Source: Myxococcales bacterium | GTDB lineage: Bacteria; Myxococcota_A; Polyangia; Palsa-1104 | Length of the DNA stretch: 64,000 nt | Direction: 5' to 3' | NCBI GenBank assembly: GCA_003170275.1 | Contig: PNAM01000081.1 | Location: forward strand, 1 to 64,000 | In this document: positions 36,532 through 46,319 of the stretch, one piece after another | How positions within the stretch are numbered: the first letter of the stretch is position 1 | How the letters are laid out: every line of letters begins with the position of its first letter | Notes under the pieces: model-generated | The model's input: only the letters and a program-made list of their open reading frames with translations | Told to the model about the DNA's origin: nothing | Database searches by the model: none | Made by a program: the position numbers and the translations under genes

Positions 36532-37263
36532 TCAGCGTCCGAGGCCGCGCAGCATCACCAGCGGCGTCTTGGCGATCACCGAGAGCTCGGTCGACAGATA
36601 CGATCCGAGCTGCTCCAGCGCCGCCGAGTACGCCAGGTCGTAGAGCATCTTCATGCGCATGTCGTCGGCCTCGGAGTCGTCGGCGCCTTCCATCTTGAAC
36701 GGGTTGGTGAGCGCCGCCTTGAAGGCGTTGATCTCCGAGCCGTCCATCGCGCGTCCGGTGTAGCCGAGCGACACCTGCGCCAGCCCGGTGATCCCCGGCT
36801 TTACGTTGCGCATGCGCTCCTCGAAGAACGGGATCGCCAACGCCAGATTCTCCAGCAGCTCGGGACGCTCGGGCCGCGGCCCCACCAGGCTCATCTCGCC
36901 GCGCAGCACGTTGAAGAACTGCGGCAGCTCGTCGAGCCGCGTGCGCCGCAAGATCTTGCCCACGCGCGTCACGCGCGGATCGTCCTCCGACGCGATCACC
37001 GCGCCGGTCATCTTCTCGGCATCGGGCCGCATGGTGCGGAACTTCCACATCTCGAACTCGTCGAAGCGAAAGCGGCTGGGCGACGACCCGTTGGCGGGCC
37101 CGATCAACATGCCGGCCCGTCGCTGCTTGTAGAACAACGGTCCGGGCGAATCGAGGTAGATCGCCGCGCCGATCACCGGGTACAGCGGCAGCGTCAGCGC
37201 GAGTCCCACCGTCGAGGACAACAGATCGACGGCGCGTTTGGCCAGCCGTACCAGAGGGGTCAC
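36532..37263 (-). CDS. Polyprenyl-phosphate sugar-1-phosphate transferase
   Basis: A 243-residue initiating transferase of the WbaP/WcaJ/PglC type that moves a sugar-1-phosphate to undecaprenyl phosphate at the inner membrane. Motifs: one N-terminal membrane-entry helix (about 12-35), DSPGPLFYKQRRAG, KFRTM, RRTRLDELPQFFNVLRGEMS and LVGPRPERPE. It is the short form without the extra four-helix N-terminal module. It starts at GTG. Together with the OPX, Wzz-like and GT2 genes in this window it can start exopolysaccharide assembly. Confidence 0.9.
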   Translation of the reverse strand: MTPLVRLAKRAVDLLSSTVGLALTLPLYPVIGAAIYLDSPGPLFYKQRRAGMLIGPANGSSPSRFRFDEFEMWKFRTMRPDAEKMTGAVIASEDDPRVTRVGKILRRTRLDELPQFFNVLRGEMSLVGPRPERPELLENLALAIPFFEERMRNVKPGITGLAQVSLGYTGRAMDGSEINAFKAALTNPFKMEGADDSEADDMRMKMLYDLAYSAALEQLGSYLSTELSVIAKTPLVMLRGLGR

Positions 37264-37313
37264 ACAGGGGATTTTATCAGACCTGGGCCCTGATCTGGTA
37301 CGATGTGAAGTGT

Positions 37314-37733
37314 ATGATTCGCCTGCGCGTGCCCGGAGCGCTCAAGTACCGCGATCTCGCGGTGCGCGCGGTTGCCGCCGCTTGCAAGCTGGTCGGCTCC
37401 GGCGAGGCGGTGCGCAGCCGCGATTTCGACGATCAGGTGGTCTCGGCCTTCGGCGAAGCCTTCAACAACGCGGCGCTGCACAGCTATCAGGGCCTGCAGA
37501 CCGGCGACGTCGAGATCGAGATGGAAGTCGGCTCCGAGGCGATCACCATCCGCATGATCGACTACGGCAACAGCTTCGACATCGGTGACGTCCCCGAACC
37601 GGACCTCGATTCGCTGCCCGAATCGGGGCTCGGCATCTTCATCATCAAATCTTTCATGGACGAAGTCAGTTACGAGGCCGGAGCGCCCAACGTACTGTCC
37701 ATGAGAAAGCGCCTCAGCAAGGAAGGGCCATGA
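37314..37733 (+). CDS. RsbW-like anti-sigma factor kinase
   Basis: A 139-residue GHKL-fold serine kinase of the RsbW/SpoIIAB type: N-box EAFNNAALHSY, G1 box DYGNSFD and G2 box ESGLGIFIIKSFMD. These proteins bind a sigma factor or other target and phosphorylate an STAS antagonist. The STAS gene overlaps by four bases, and a GAF-SpoIIE phosphatase gene follows, so a complete partner-switching set is present. No sigma-B-type gene is adjacent. It is divergent from the sugar transferase gene, 50 bases away. Start ATG 37314 is preferred to a GTG three codons upstream. Confidence 0.88.
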   Translation: MIRLRVPGALKYRDLAVRAVAAACKLVGSGEAVRSRDFDDQVVSAFGEAFNNAALHSYQGLQTGDVEIEMEVGSEAITIRMIDYGNSFDIGDVPEPDLDSLPESGLGIFIIKSFMDEVSYEAGAPNVLSMRKRLSKEGP

Positions 37734-38029
37734 CCTTCGTACGCACAGATAACGGCGACGAGACGACCTTGCGCATCGAGGGGTCGCTCGATGCCATGTC
37801 CACCCCGGAGCTGCGGCCGGTGATCGATGCCCTGGTCACCGAGAAGCGACCGACGGTGATCGTCAACCTTTCGGCGCTGCGCCTGATCGACAGCTCGGGC
37901 GTGGGCGCGATCGTGTCGCTGTACAAGCGCATGCGCGCCCAGGGCGGAAAGGTCACCGTGAAGGGGCTGCGGGACCAGCCGCTGGCCATCTTCCGTCTGC
38001 TTCGCCTCGACCGGGTCTTCGACGTCTAA
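37730..38029 (+). CDS. STAS-domain anti-sigma factor antagonist (RsbV-like)
   Basis: A 99-residue single STAS domain. The phosphorylation loop LIDSSGVGAIVSLYKR contains the conserved Ser that RsbW-type kinases modify. When not phosphorylated it sequesters the kinase and frees its target. ATGA overlap with the upstream kinase gene couples expression. Length is typical for RsbV and SpoIIAA. Confidence 0.92.
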   Translation: MTFVRTDNGDETTLRIEGSLDAMSTPELRPVIDALVTEKRPTVIVNLSALRLIDSSGVGAIVSLYKRMRAQGGKVTVKGLRDQPLAIFRLLRLDRVFDV

Positions 38030-38066
38030 CAGGCAACCTTCCAAAGGTAGTGCACCGTACATAAAC

Positions 38067-38082
38067 TGGCACGGTAATAGCA
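38067..38082 (+). promoter_or_regulatory. Strong sigma-54 promoter candidate before the GAF-SpoIIE gene
   Basis: TGGCACGGTAATAGCA matches TGGCAC-N5-TTGCA with one change. The invariant GG (38068-38069) and GC (38080-38081) are exactly ten bases apart, as sigma-54 requires. Transcription would start near 38093, before the GTG at 38107. A partial inverted repeat ACCGT-N12-ACGGT (38054-38075) overlaps it. Confidence 0.6.
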
Positions 38083-38106
38083 TAAGACTGACTGCCAACA
38101 TCCACC

Positions 38107-39402
38107 GTGGATACCGACCAGATGCCCTCAGTGCCGCTCAAATTGGTGACCGATCAGGACCGCCTCCCGGCGGCTCTTTCGAGCGAGCACCGAGAGCTGC
38201 TGCGACGGCTCCGGGCGCTGTCAAAGATCTCCAATCAGCTCAATAAGTTACGTACGGAGCGCGAGTTGCTCGCGCAGGTCATCGAGCTGGTGCTGCAGGG
38301 ATTCGAGCGCGCGGGCTCGGTCGAGGTGGTGATCCTCGATCGCGATCACGAGATGTCGCTGCTCTATTCGCAGGACCGGGGTGGGGCCTTGAGTCTCCTG
38401 GAGTGTGGGGGAATCGACGCCCTTCCGCAGGACCGGCGCGAGCAGTTTGCCGTGCCGCAGCTCATCCCCGGGGACGGAATCCCGGGCCGCGGCGCGATGT
38501 TGTCCGTTCCGCTGCTGGCTTCCGGGGCGCTCCTGGGCCTGCTGGTGGTCGAGGGAGTCGCCGGCAATAGCTTTAGCCAGGCTGATCTGGACGCCCTCTC
38601 GGGCGTGGCGGCCCAGGTGGCCATGACCATCCAGAACCTGCGCATCACGCGCCGGATGGAAGAGCAGCGGCGGATCGCGCGCGACCTGCAAGCGGCCAAG
38701 CGGATCCAGCGCAGCTTTCTGCCCAACCTCGCGCCGACGATGAACGGCTTTCGCGTGGCGGCGGAGTATCGGCCGGCGTTCGACGTGGGCGGCGATTTCT
38801 ACGACGTGGTGGCGAGCGCGCCGGGCAAGCTGACCGCGGTGGTCGGCGACGTGTCGGGCAAGGGCGTGTCGGGCGCGCTGGTGATGGCGCGCGTGACCAC
38901 CGAGATCCGGCGCCTGGCGTCGAGCCTGAAGTCGACGCACCGGCTGCTCGAGACGCTCAACGAGTCGTTCGCGGTGCAGGCGTGCGACGAGACCTTCGTG
39001 ACCGCGGTGGCCGTCGAGCTCGACGCGCGCAAGCGGCGCGTGACGGTGGCCAACGCCGGGCACGTGGTGCCGCTATTGCGCCGCGCCTCGGGCGAGGTGG
39101 TGCCGCTCGGCGCCGCGTCGGGCCCGCCGGTCGGCATGCTGCCGACGCAGCGCTATCGCGACGAGTCGTTCACGCTCGAGGTGGGCGACATCGTGGTGCT
39201 GATGACCGACGGCATCATGGAAGCGCTGCACGACGAGAACGACGAGATGGGCATGGCCCAGCTGATCGCGCTGATCGGCAAGGGGCCGCGCAACCTCGGC
39301 GAGATCAACACGCGCATCATCGAAGCCGTCGACGAGCGGACGCGCGGCGCAATCACGGACGACATCACCATCCTGTCGCTCGAAGTCACGCCGCGCGCCT
39401 GA
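38107..39402 (+). CDS. GAF-SpoIIE (RsbU-like) serine phosphatase
   Basis: A 431-residue cytoplasmic protein: a helical start with a coiled coil (about 25-55), a GAF sensory domain (about 55-180), a linker helix (EEQRRIARDLQAAKRIQRSFLP) and a PP2C-type SpoIIE phosphatase domain (about 215-428). GGDFYDVV, VGDVSGKG and DDITILSL carry the metal-binding Asp residues. It would dephosphorylate the STAS protein encoded just upstream in response to a ligand or signal sensed by GAF. It starts at GTG. A sigma-54 promoter candidate lies in the 77-base gap before it. Confidence 0.92.
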   Translation: MDTDQMPSVPLKLVTDQDRLPAALSSEHRELLRRLRALSKISNQLNKLRTERELLAQVIELVLQGFERAGSVEVVILDRDHEMSLLYSQDRGGALSLLECGGIDALPQDRREQFAVPQLIPGDGIPGRGAMLSVPLLASGALLGLLVVEGVAGNSFSQADLDALSGVAAQVAMTIQNLRITRRMEEQRRIARDLQAAKRIQRSFLPNLAPTMNGFRVAAEYRPAFDVGGDFYDVVASAPGKLTAVVGDVSGKGVSGALVMARVTTEIRRLASSLKSTHRLLETLNESFAVQACDETFVTAVAVELDARKRRVTVANAGHVVPLLRRASGEVVPLGAASGPPVGMLPTQRYRDESFTLEVGDIVVLMTDGIMEALHDENDEMGMAQLIALIGKGPRNLGEINTRIIEAVDERTRGAITDDITILSLEVTPRA

Positions 39403-39429
39403 TCACGCGCGTGCCTATATAGTAGGAGC

Positions 39430-40539
39430 GTGTCGACCGCCTGGTGGGTGCTGCTCGGATCGCTGGCGTTCGTGGGCTTCACGTACGTCGGCTATCCGGC
39501 GATCTGCCTGTTGCGTGGGCGGCTGTTCGCCAGGCCGATCGCGCGCGATCCGGCGTACCGGCCGCGCGTATCGATCTTGATCGCGGCGTTTCGCGAGGCC
39601 AAGACCATCGAGCGCAAGCTGGCCAGCCTGGCCGAGCAGAGCTATCCGGCCGAGCACGTCGAGGTGATCGTCGCCTGCGACGGCTCCGACGACGGAACGC
39701 CGGAGATCGCGCGCGCGGCGGGCGAAAAATATCTGCGCGGGCGCTGCCAGGTGCTGGCGCTGCCGGTGCGCAAGGGCAAGCCGCCGGCCCTGAACGCGGC
39801 GGCGCAGGCGGCGGGCGGCGAGGTGCTGCTGCTCACCGACGCGCGCCAGCCGCTGTCGCCGAATGCGGTACAGATGCTGGTCGAGGATCTCGGCGACGAG
39901 ACGGTGGGCGCGGTGGGCGGCGAGCTGGTGATGGGAGGCGACGCGCCGGCGGGCGCCTATTGGAAATACGAGGCGGCCATCCGCAAGCTGGAGGGCGCTT
40001 CGGGCTCGACGGTGGGCGTGTCCGGCGCGCTGTACGCGGTCAAGCGCGCGCTGTGGCAACCGATGCCCGACGAGACCATCCTCGACGACGTGCTGCAGCC
40101 GATGCGGGTGCGGCTGGCGAAAAAGCGCGTCGCCTTCGAGCCGCGCGCGCAGGCGTTCGACACCGCCGCGGAATCCAAACGCGAGTTCCAGCGCAAGGTG
40201 CGCACGCTGTCGGGAAACTTCCAGCTCCTCCTGCTCGCCCCCGCGCTGCTGTCGCCGCTGCACAACCCCTCGTGGTTCGACTTCGTCTCGCACAAGCTGT
40301 GTCGCCTGTTCGTTCCCTACGCGCTGGTCGCTGCGCTGGTCGCCGCTTTCTTCCTGCCCGCTCCGTGGCTGTTCATCCTCGGGGGCGGCCAGGCCGCCGG
40401 CTACTCGCTCGCCGCCCTGCGCGCCGTCGGTCTCGAGCTCCCGCTATCGGGCCTGGCCGAAACCTTCGTCGTCCTCAACGCCGCCGCCGTAGTCGGCCTC
40501 CTGCGCTTCCTCCGCCACGGCCGCAACCTCCCCTGGTGA
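39430..40539 (+). CDS. Membrane glycosyltransferase, family 2
   Basis: A 369-residue processive-type glycosyltransferase: N-terminal helix (about 5-25), a GT2 catalytic domain (about 45-270) with VSILIAAFREAKTI, ACDGSDDGT, a TDAR strand and ETILDDVLQP, then three or more C-terminal helices (about 295-360). The Q-x2-RW motif of classical synthases is FQRKVRTLSGN here, so it may not be a true processive synthase. It probably builds exopolysaccharide repeat units at the inner membrane. The start is GTG. It converges on the epimerase gene. Confidence 0.88.
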   Translation: MSTAWWVLLGSLAFVGFTYVGYPAICLLRGRLFARPIARDPAYRPRVSILIAAFREAKTIERKLASLAEQSYPAEHVEVIVACDGSDDGTPEIARAAGEKYLRGRCQVLALPVRKGKPPALNAAAQAAGGEVLLLTDARQPLSPNAVQMLVEDLGDETVGAVGGELVMGGDAPAGAYWKYEAAIRKLEGASGSTVGVSGALYAVKRALWQPMPDETILDDVLQPMRVRLAKKRVAFEPRAQAFDTAAESKREFQRKVRTLSGNFQLLLLAPALLSPLHNPSWFDFVSHKLCRLFVPYALVAALVAAFFLPAPWLFILGGGQAAGYSLAALRAVGLELPLSGLAETFVVLNAAAVVGLLRFLRHGRNLPW

Positions 40540-40543
40540 AGGA

Positions 40544-41457
<914 letters not shown>

Positions 41458-41461
<4 letters not shown>

Positions 41462-42255
41462 GTGCGCGCCTCCGCGCCGCTGGCGATCAGGCCGGCGATC
41501 CGATCCTTGACCTGGTTCACGTAGCGTTCGACCACCGCGTCCTCCTCCGTCTCGGAGCCGGTGAACAGCATCGGCTCGGAGTAGTAGATGTCGAGCGGCA
41601 CGCGGCGCGGCACCGGGAACAGCCACGGCGTGACCGGAATGTAAGGCGCGCCGAACAGCTGGCCCAGGCGGTACAGGTTGCGCACCGTCGGGATCGCCTC
41701 GCCGCCGCCGAGAAACGCGAACGGCACGATCGGAGTCTTGGTGGCCAGCGCCAACCGCACGAAGCCGGTGCCGAAGCCCACCAGCGAGTGGCGCTCCCAG
41801 TACAGCTTGGCGGTGCCGCGCGCGCCCTCGGGGAACACCATCAACAGCCGCTCGTCGGCGAGCAGCCGCTCGGCGTGCTCGGGCAGCCCGGTGAACTGGC
41901 CGGTGCGGCTGGACCACTCGGAGGCGAACGGCACCTCGTTGATGAATTTCTCCGCCATGCCCTGCGCCAGACGCGGCGGCTCCAGGTCGAGCAGCATCGA
42001 GGCGAGCACCATCGCGCCGTCGAGCGCGACGCCGCCGGAATGGTTGCCGACCAGCATCGCGCGCCCGCGCCTGGGCACGTGCTCGATGCCGTGCACGCGC
42101 ACCGTGAAGTAGGTGCGGTAGAACCAGCCGAGCACCGAGAAGAAGCGGACCAGGTCCTTCTTGGCGATGCCGTACGGATCGAGCCCGTGGCGGTTGAACG
42201 GGATCTCCAGGCGATCCACGCGCGCAACCACATCCGGATCCTTCCAGAACGACAA
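41458..42255 (-). CDS. Lysophospholipid acyltransferase-family protein
   Basis: A 265-residue PlsC-like acyltransferase. The catalytic His lies in NHSGGVALD, a variant of HX4D found in one bacterial subfamily. The FPEGARG motif and a VPFAFLGGG block follow. It would transfer an acyl group at the inner membrane. Two starts are possible: GTG at 42261, which touches the ribosome site, and TTG at 42255, which has GGAG seven bases upstream and is chosen. It is the first gene of a unit with the SDR gene and is divergent from squalene/phytoene synthase. Confidence 0.85.
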
Positions 42256-42331
42256 GGTCACCCTCCGCGACCCGTCAGGCTAACCCGACCGGCTGAGATT
42301 CGCACGGTTTTCAGCTATAACCACGTCGCCC

Positions 42332-43393
42332 ATGATCCTCCGCGCCGTGCCCGACCGTTCGCTCGACGAGATCCTGTCGGGAGTCTCGCGCTCGTTCTAT
42401 TTGAGCCTGGCGGTGCTGCCGCGCGCGATCCGCTCGCAGCTGTCGGTCGCCTATCTGGTGGCGCGGGCAGCGGACACCATCGCCGATACGCGGGTGGTGC
42501 GCGAGGCGCGGCGGCTCGAGCTGCTCGACGGGTTGCGCGCCACGCTCGCGGACGAGCGGAAGATCGTGCCGCTGGTGGCCGAGGTGCGGCGCGAGGTGGG
42601 CGGCGCGTCGGCCGACCTGGCGCCGCACGAAGGCGGTGCGTCGCCGGCCGAGCGCGTGCTGTTGGAGAGATTGGGCGATTGCTTGCGCACCCTGGCGGAG
42701 TTCGAGCCGGGTGATCGCGGCCGGACGCGCCAGGTGCTGGGCACGTTGATCTCGGGCATGGAGCGCGATCTCCAGCGCTTCCCCGAGGGCGGGCCGTTGC
42801 GCGCGCTCGAGACGCTGGCTGAGCTCGACGAGCATTGCTACATGGCGGCGGGCTGCGTCGGCGAGTATTGGACGTTGATGACCGCCAGCCACGTGAGCGC
42901 GGTGCGCCGCCTGCAGCGGCCCGATTTCGTCGCGCGCGGCGTGCGGCTCGGCAAGGCGCTGCAGATGGTCAACGTGATCCGCGACGCGGCCGCGGACCTG
43001 GCGCAGGGACGCTGCTACGCGCCGCGCGAGCTGCTCGAGCGCCACGGTCTCGAGCCCGCAGATCTGATCGATCCCGAGCGACGCCGGCGCGCGCGCCCGC
43101 TCGTCGACGAGCTGCAAGCCCTGGCGCTCGCGCACGTCGACGCGGCGTTCCCCTACGTGCTGGCGATCCCGCGCACCGAAGCGCGGCTGCGGCTGGCGGC
43201 GTTGTGGCCGCTGTGGATCGGCCTGGGCACGCTGGCACGGTTGCGCGCGGCGGACGATCCGCTCGATCCGAAGGCGCCGGTGAAGATCGAGCGCCCCGAC
43301 GTGTACCGCATCATGGCCGAGTCGACGATGGCGGTCGGCTCGGATCGGCTGCTGACGATCTTGCACGAGCGCCGTCGCCGGCAGGCGGGCTAG
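42332..43393 (+). CDS. Squalene/phytoene synthase-family protein
   Basis: A 353-residue head-to-head prenyl synthase. The two Asp-rich motifs are ARAADTIADT (Asp48, Asp52) and NVIRDAAADL (Asn214, Asp218, Asp222), with SRSFYLSLAVLP before them. These bind the diphosphates of two farnesyl or geranylgeranyl groups, giving squalene or phytoene. No carotenoid or hopanoid genes are beside it, so the product cannot be fixed. EamA starts one base after its stop. Confidence 0.9.
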   Translation: MILRAVPDRSLDEILSGVSRSFYLSLAVLPRAIRSQLSVAYLVARAADTIADTRVVREARRLELLDGLRATLADERKIVPLVAEVRREVGGASADLAPHEGGASPAERVLLERLGDCLRTLAEFEPGDRGRTRQVLGTLISGMERDLQRFPEGGPLRALETLAELDEHCYMAAGCVGEYWTLMTASHVSAVRRLQRPDFVARGVRLGKALQMVNVIRDAAADLAQGRCYAPRELLERHGLEPADLIDPERRRRARPLVDELQALALAHVDAAFPYVLAIPRTEARLRLAALWPLWIGLGTLARLRAADDPLDPKAPVKIERPDVYRIMAESTMAVGSDRLLTILHERRRRQAG

Positions 43394-43394
43394 C

Positions 43395-44240
43395 GTGCCC
43401 GCCGCGCTGCTGGCGCTGCTCGCGGCCGCGCTGTTCGGAGCGAGCGCGCCGGTGGCCAAGGTGCTGGTGGGCTCGACCTCGCCGCTGGTGCTGTCGGGGC
43501 TCCTGTACCTGGGCGCGGGCGCGGCGGCGGCGCCGTTCGGGCTGCGCTCACGCGCGCCGTTTCAGCGCGGCGACTGGAAGTACCTGGCCGGCGTGATCGC
43601 GTGCGGCGGGGTGCTCGGACCGTTCCTGCTCATGTTCGGGCTTTCGCGCAGCGCCGCCAGCGCGTCGTCGCTGCTGCTCAACCTCGAGACGCTGTTCACC
43701 ACGCTGATCGCGGTGGTGCTGTTCGGCGAGCGGCTCGGTCGTCGCGCGCTGGTGGCGCTCGCGCTCGTGCTCGGCGGCGCGGCGCTGCTCACCTTCGAGC
43801 CGGGCGGCGAGACCCGCTCGTGGCTCGGGCCGCTGGCGGTGGCCGGCGCGTGCGCGGCGTGGGGGCTCGACAACAACCTCACGCAGAAGCTGTCGGCGCG
43901 CGACCCGCTGCTGGTCGTGCGCTGGAAGGGGCTCGCCGCCGGATCGATCTCGCTCGCGCTCGGCCTGTTGACCGGCGGCCGGCTCCCGGGCCGCGGCGCG
44001 ATCGGCGAGGCGCTCGCGCTCGGGGCGATCGGCTACGGGTTGAGCCTGGTGCTCTACGTGCGCGCGCTCCGCTCGCTCGGCGCGGCCCGCACCGCGATGC
44101 TGTTCGCCACCGCGCCGTTCGCCGGCGCCCTGATCGCCATCCCGCTGCTCGGCGAGACGCCGTCGCTGGTGCTGGGCGCGTCGGGCGTGGTGATGGCGGC
44201 CGGAGTGGCGCTGCTGCTCACCGATCAACCGCGATCGTAA
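43395..44240 (+). CDS. EamA/DMT-family transporter
   Basis: A 281-residue inner-membrane protein of ten predicted helices formed by two EamA halves. Small-residue-rich helices and the LFGERLGRRA and LLGETPS pairs at the end of each half are typical of drug/metabolite transporters. The substrate is unknown. It starts at GTG one base after the squalene/phytoene synthase stop and so is probably co-transcribed. A large hairpin lies just past its stop. Confidence 0.88.
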   Translation: MPAALLALLAAALFGASAPVAKVLVGSTSPLVLSGLLYLGAGAAAAPFGLRSRAPFQRGDWKYLAGVIACGGVLGPFLLMFGLSRSAASASSLLLNLETLFTTLIAVVLFGERLGRRALVALALVLGGAALLTFEPGGETRSWLGPLAVAGACAAWGLDNNLTQKLSARDPLLVVRWKGLAAGSISLALGLLTGGRLPGRGAIGEALALGAIGYGLSLVLYVRALRSLGAARTAMLFATAPFAGALIAIPLLGETPSLVLGASGVVMAAGVALLLTDQPRS

Positions 44241-44244
44241 CCAA

Positions 44245-44299
44245 CAGAGTCTTGCCGAGTGCGAGTGCACGCCTCGCACTCGCACTCGATCCGACTCTG
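44245..44299. terminator. Large bidirectional terminator hairpin
   Basis: A perfect 13-base stem with arms 44256-44268 and 44276-44288 (GAGTGCGAGTGC core) closes a seven-base loop. It sits inside an outer 7-base stem CAGAGTC/GACTCTG (44245-44251, 44293-44299). It lies between convergent genes. A T-rich stretch follows on the + strand but not directly after the stem. Confidence 0.75.
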
Positions 44300-44308
44300 C
44301 TCGGGTTT

Positions 44309-45178
44309 CTATTTCTTGCCGAACACGCCGGCGAAGTCGTGCGCGAACTCGGAGACGCTGCGCGCCGACTTGCCCATCACGCGCTTGTAGTCGTCGGTGA
44401 CGTCGGAGGCCCAGCCGCGGCTGTAGGCGGTGAAGTAGTCCTCGAGCGCCTGCTGCGTCCAGGTGTCGACGCCGAGCTGCGCGATCGCCTGCACCGCGGC
44501 CTCGACGGGGACCGGCACGTACTTGACCGGCTTGCCGAGCGCTTCGGTCAGCGCGGCGGCGAACTGGTGCATCGAGATCGCTGCCGGCCCGGTGATCGTG
44601 TAGGTCTTGTTCTCGTGGCCGGGCGTGGTGAGCAGGCGCGCGGCGAACTCGCCGATGTCGCGGACATCGATCGCCGGCAGCTTGGCCTCGCCGAACGCCA
44701 TGTACACGGTGCCGTCCTGCGCCACGCTCTGCGCTGCCATCATCAGGTTCTGCAGGAAGAAGTGCGGCTTCAGGATCGTGTAGGGCAGGCCCGAGCCGGT
44801 CAGCTCGCCGTCGGAGAGGGCGTGCATGCGGCTGTTGATGGTGGGCGCGTCGTACGCGGCGCCGATCGCGGACATGCGCACGATGTGGCGCGCGCCGGCC
44901 TGGCGGGCGGCCCACAGCGCGTTGGAGCTCTGCTCGGGCGCGCGTGGCCCGGGTGGCGTCAGGATGAAGACGGTGTCGGCGCCGGCGAACGCGGGTCCCA
45001 GCGTCTTGGGCTTCTCCAGATCACCGACGTGCACCTCGACGCCCGCGTCCTTCAGCGCGCCGGCCTTCGCGGGGTTGCGCACCAGCCCGCGCAGCTTGTG
45101 CCCCGAGCCTTTCAAGGAGCCGATGACTGCGGACGAGACGCTGCCATTGGCGCCGGTGATCAAGATGATCTTCGACAT
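44309..45178 (-). CDS. NmrA-like NAD(P)-binding protein
   Basis: A 289-residue atypical short-chain dehydrogenase. The nucleotide loop ITGANGSVSSAVI and RNPAKAGAL resemble NmrA and quinone-reductase-2-like proteins, which bind NAD(P) and often act as redox sensors or reductases. No YxxxK catalytic pair is seen. GGAGG lies before the ATG. A large hairpin terminator follows its stop. Confidence 0.82.
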   Translation of the reverse strand: MSKIILITGANGSVSSAVIGSLKGSGHKLRGLVRNPAKAGALKDAGVEVHVGDLEKPKTLGPAFAGADTVFILTPPGPRAPEQSSNALWAARQAGARHIVRMSAIGAAYDAPTINSRMHALSDGELTGSGLPYTILKPHFFLQNLMMAAQSVAQDGTVYMAFGEAKLPAIDVRDIGEFAARLLTTPGHENKTYTITGPAAISMHQFAAALTEALGKPVKYVPVPVEAAVQAIAQLGVDTWTQQALEDYFTAYSRGWASDVTDDYKRVMGKSARSVSEFAHDFAGVFGKK

Positions 45179-45193
45179 GAGGGTCCTCCCGTT

Positions 45194-45511
45194 TTGTGGC
45201 AGGATCCTGCCATCACCTCCCGCGAACGCAACCTGCTTCGGCTGCTGGCGTCGGTGGCGGCGCTGGTCGTGATCGGGATCGCCGCGATCCAGCTCCTCGG
45301 CGGCACGATCGGCGCGCCGTGCGCGGACTCGTACAGCTGTCGCGGTTTCCTCGTCGGCGGGGCCGAATGCGTCGACGTCGGCCGCGGCTCGTACTGCACC
45401 CGCTACTGCACGGCCGACACGCAATGCCCGGCCGGCTGGGCCTGCCTCGGCGCCAACCCCACCGTGCTCACCGTCGAGACCCGCGCCATCGGCAAGGTCT
45501 GCGTCCGTTAG
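45194..45511 (+). CDS. Small membrane-anchored cysteine-rich protein
   Basis: About 105 residues. A hydrophobic helix (about 14-36) anchors the chain; the outer part has eight Cys in PCADSYSCRG, ECVDVG, YCTRYC, CPAGWAC and VCVR. The pattern matches small disulphide-rich repeats common in secreted proteins of Myxococcota. No ATG fits; TTG at 45194 is the most likely start, with GAGGG ten bases before. It is divergent from the NmrA-like gene and overlaps the TPR-like gene at the stops (TTAG). Confidence 0.6.
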   Translation: MWQDPAITSRERNLLRLLASVAALVVIGIAAIQLLGGTIGAPCADSYSCRGFLVGGAECVDVGRGSYCTRYCTADTQCPAGWACLGANPTVLTVETRAIGKVCVR

Positions 45512-46251
45512 CGGCGGATGGGGCGCTGGCGGAAGCCCGGGCGTTGCGCGAAGCCGCGCGCGGCCTTGGGCACGCCGGGGACGCTGCCGTCGAGCGCGAA
45601 CGCCGACCAGCGATCGCCGTAGGGGGCGACCTTCATCTTCTTGCCCGCCTGCACCAGCTCGAGGTTGGTCTTGAGCCGCTGCTCGGTGGGCAGCTTCTCC
45701 AGCCCCTTCTGCAGCACCTTGGCGGCTTCGTCCTTCTTGCCGCGCGCCGCCAGGCACCAGGCGTAGACCGTCCACGACAGGCTGTCCTTGGCGCCGCTCT
45801 TGACCGCCTTGTCGAACGCCTTGACCATCGCGCCGTCGTCGCCCTTCCTCTTGAAGTGCGCGCAGCCGAGGAACGCCGGCGCCTCCCACGGGCGCGACGA
45901 CGCCTTCGACAGCTCCTCGATCGCGCCGTCGAGATCTCCGTTGGCGTACAGGAGCGCGCCGATCTGCGTGCGCAGCTGACCCTCGAGCATCGGGTGCCAG
46001 TACCGGTAGGCCAGGCCCGAGCGCAGGCTCTTGAGCGCCAGCTCGCGGCGGCCGCCCTGCAGGTGGCGCTGCGCCTCTTCGACAACCGGGTTGATCTTCT
46101 TGCCGGCGTACCGCATGAGCAGCACGGCCGCGACCAGCGTGGCGACCACCGCGGGGGTGATCGCGCCGGGCAGGGTGTGCACCAGGTTGGCGACGCGGAA
46201 TACCGCGCCGACGGCGGCGCCGCTCAGGAGGGCTACGAGGATGGTCAACAT
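45508..46251 (-). CDS. Membrane-anchored TPR-like protein
   Basis: A 247-residue protein with two N-terminal membrane helices (about 2-20 and 27-48), then helical repeats (about 55-215) that read as degenerate TPRs (GLAYRYWHPMLEGQLRTQIG, AIEELSKA, AAKVLQKGLEKLP), and a short basic tail. It probably works as an envelope scaffold on the cytoplasmic or periplasmic side. GAGG lies before the ATG at 46251. The partner is unknown. Confidence 0.75.
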   Translation of the reverse strand: MLTILVALLSGAAVGAVFRVANLVHTLPGAITPAVVATLVAAVLLMRYAGKKINPVVEEAQRHLQGGRRELALKSLRSGLAYRYWHPMLEGQLRTQIGALLYANGDLDGAIEELSKASSRPWEAPAFLGCAHFKRKGDDGAMVKAFDKAVKSGAKDSLSWTVYAWCLAARGKKDEAAKVLQKGLEKLPTEQRLKTNLELVQAGKKMKVAPYGDRWSAFALDGSVPGVPKAARGFAQRPGFRQRPIRR

Positions 46252-46319
46252 CGGGGCCTCTTTACCATAGTTTAGTCCCTGAAGGTGCCGCCGCACGTTC
46301 GGTGCTAAGTAACTATGGG

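Noticed and set aside
37280..37300. Inverted ATCAG/CTGAT between the sugar transferase and RsbW-like genes as an operator.
   Set aside because: The arms are only five bases and the central part is GC-rich low complexity; not distinct from chance.
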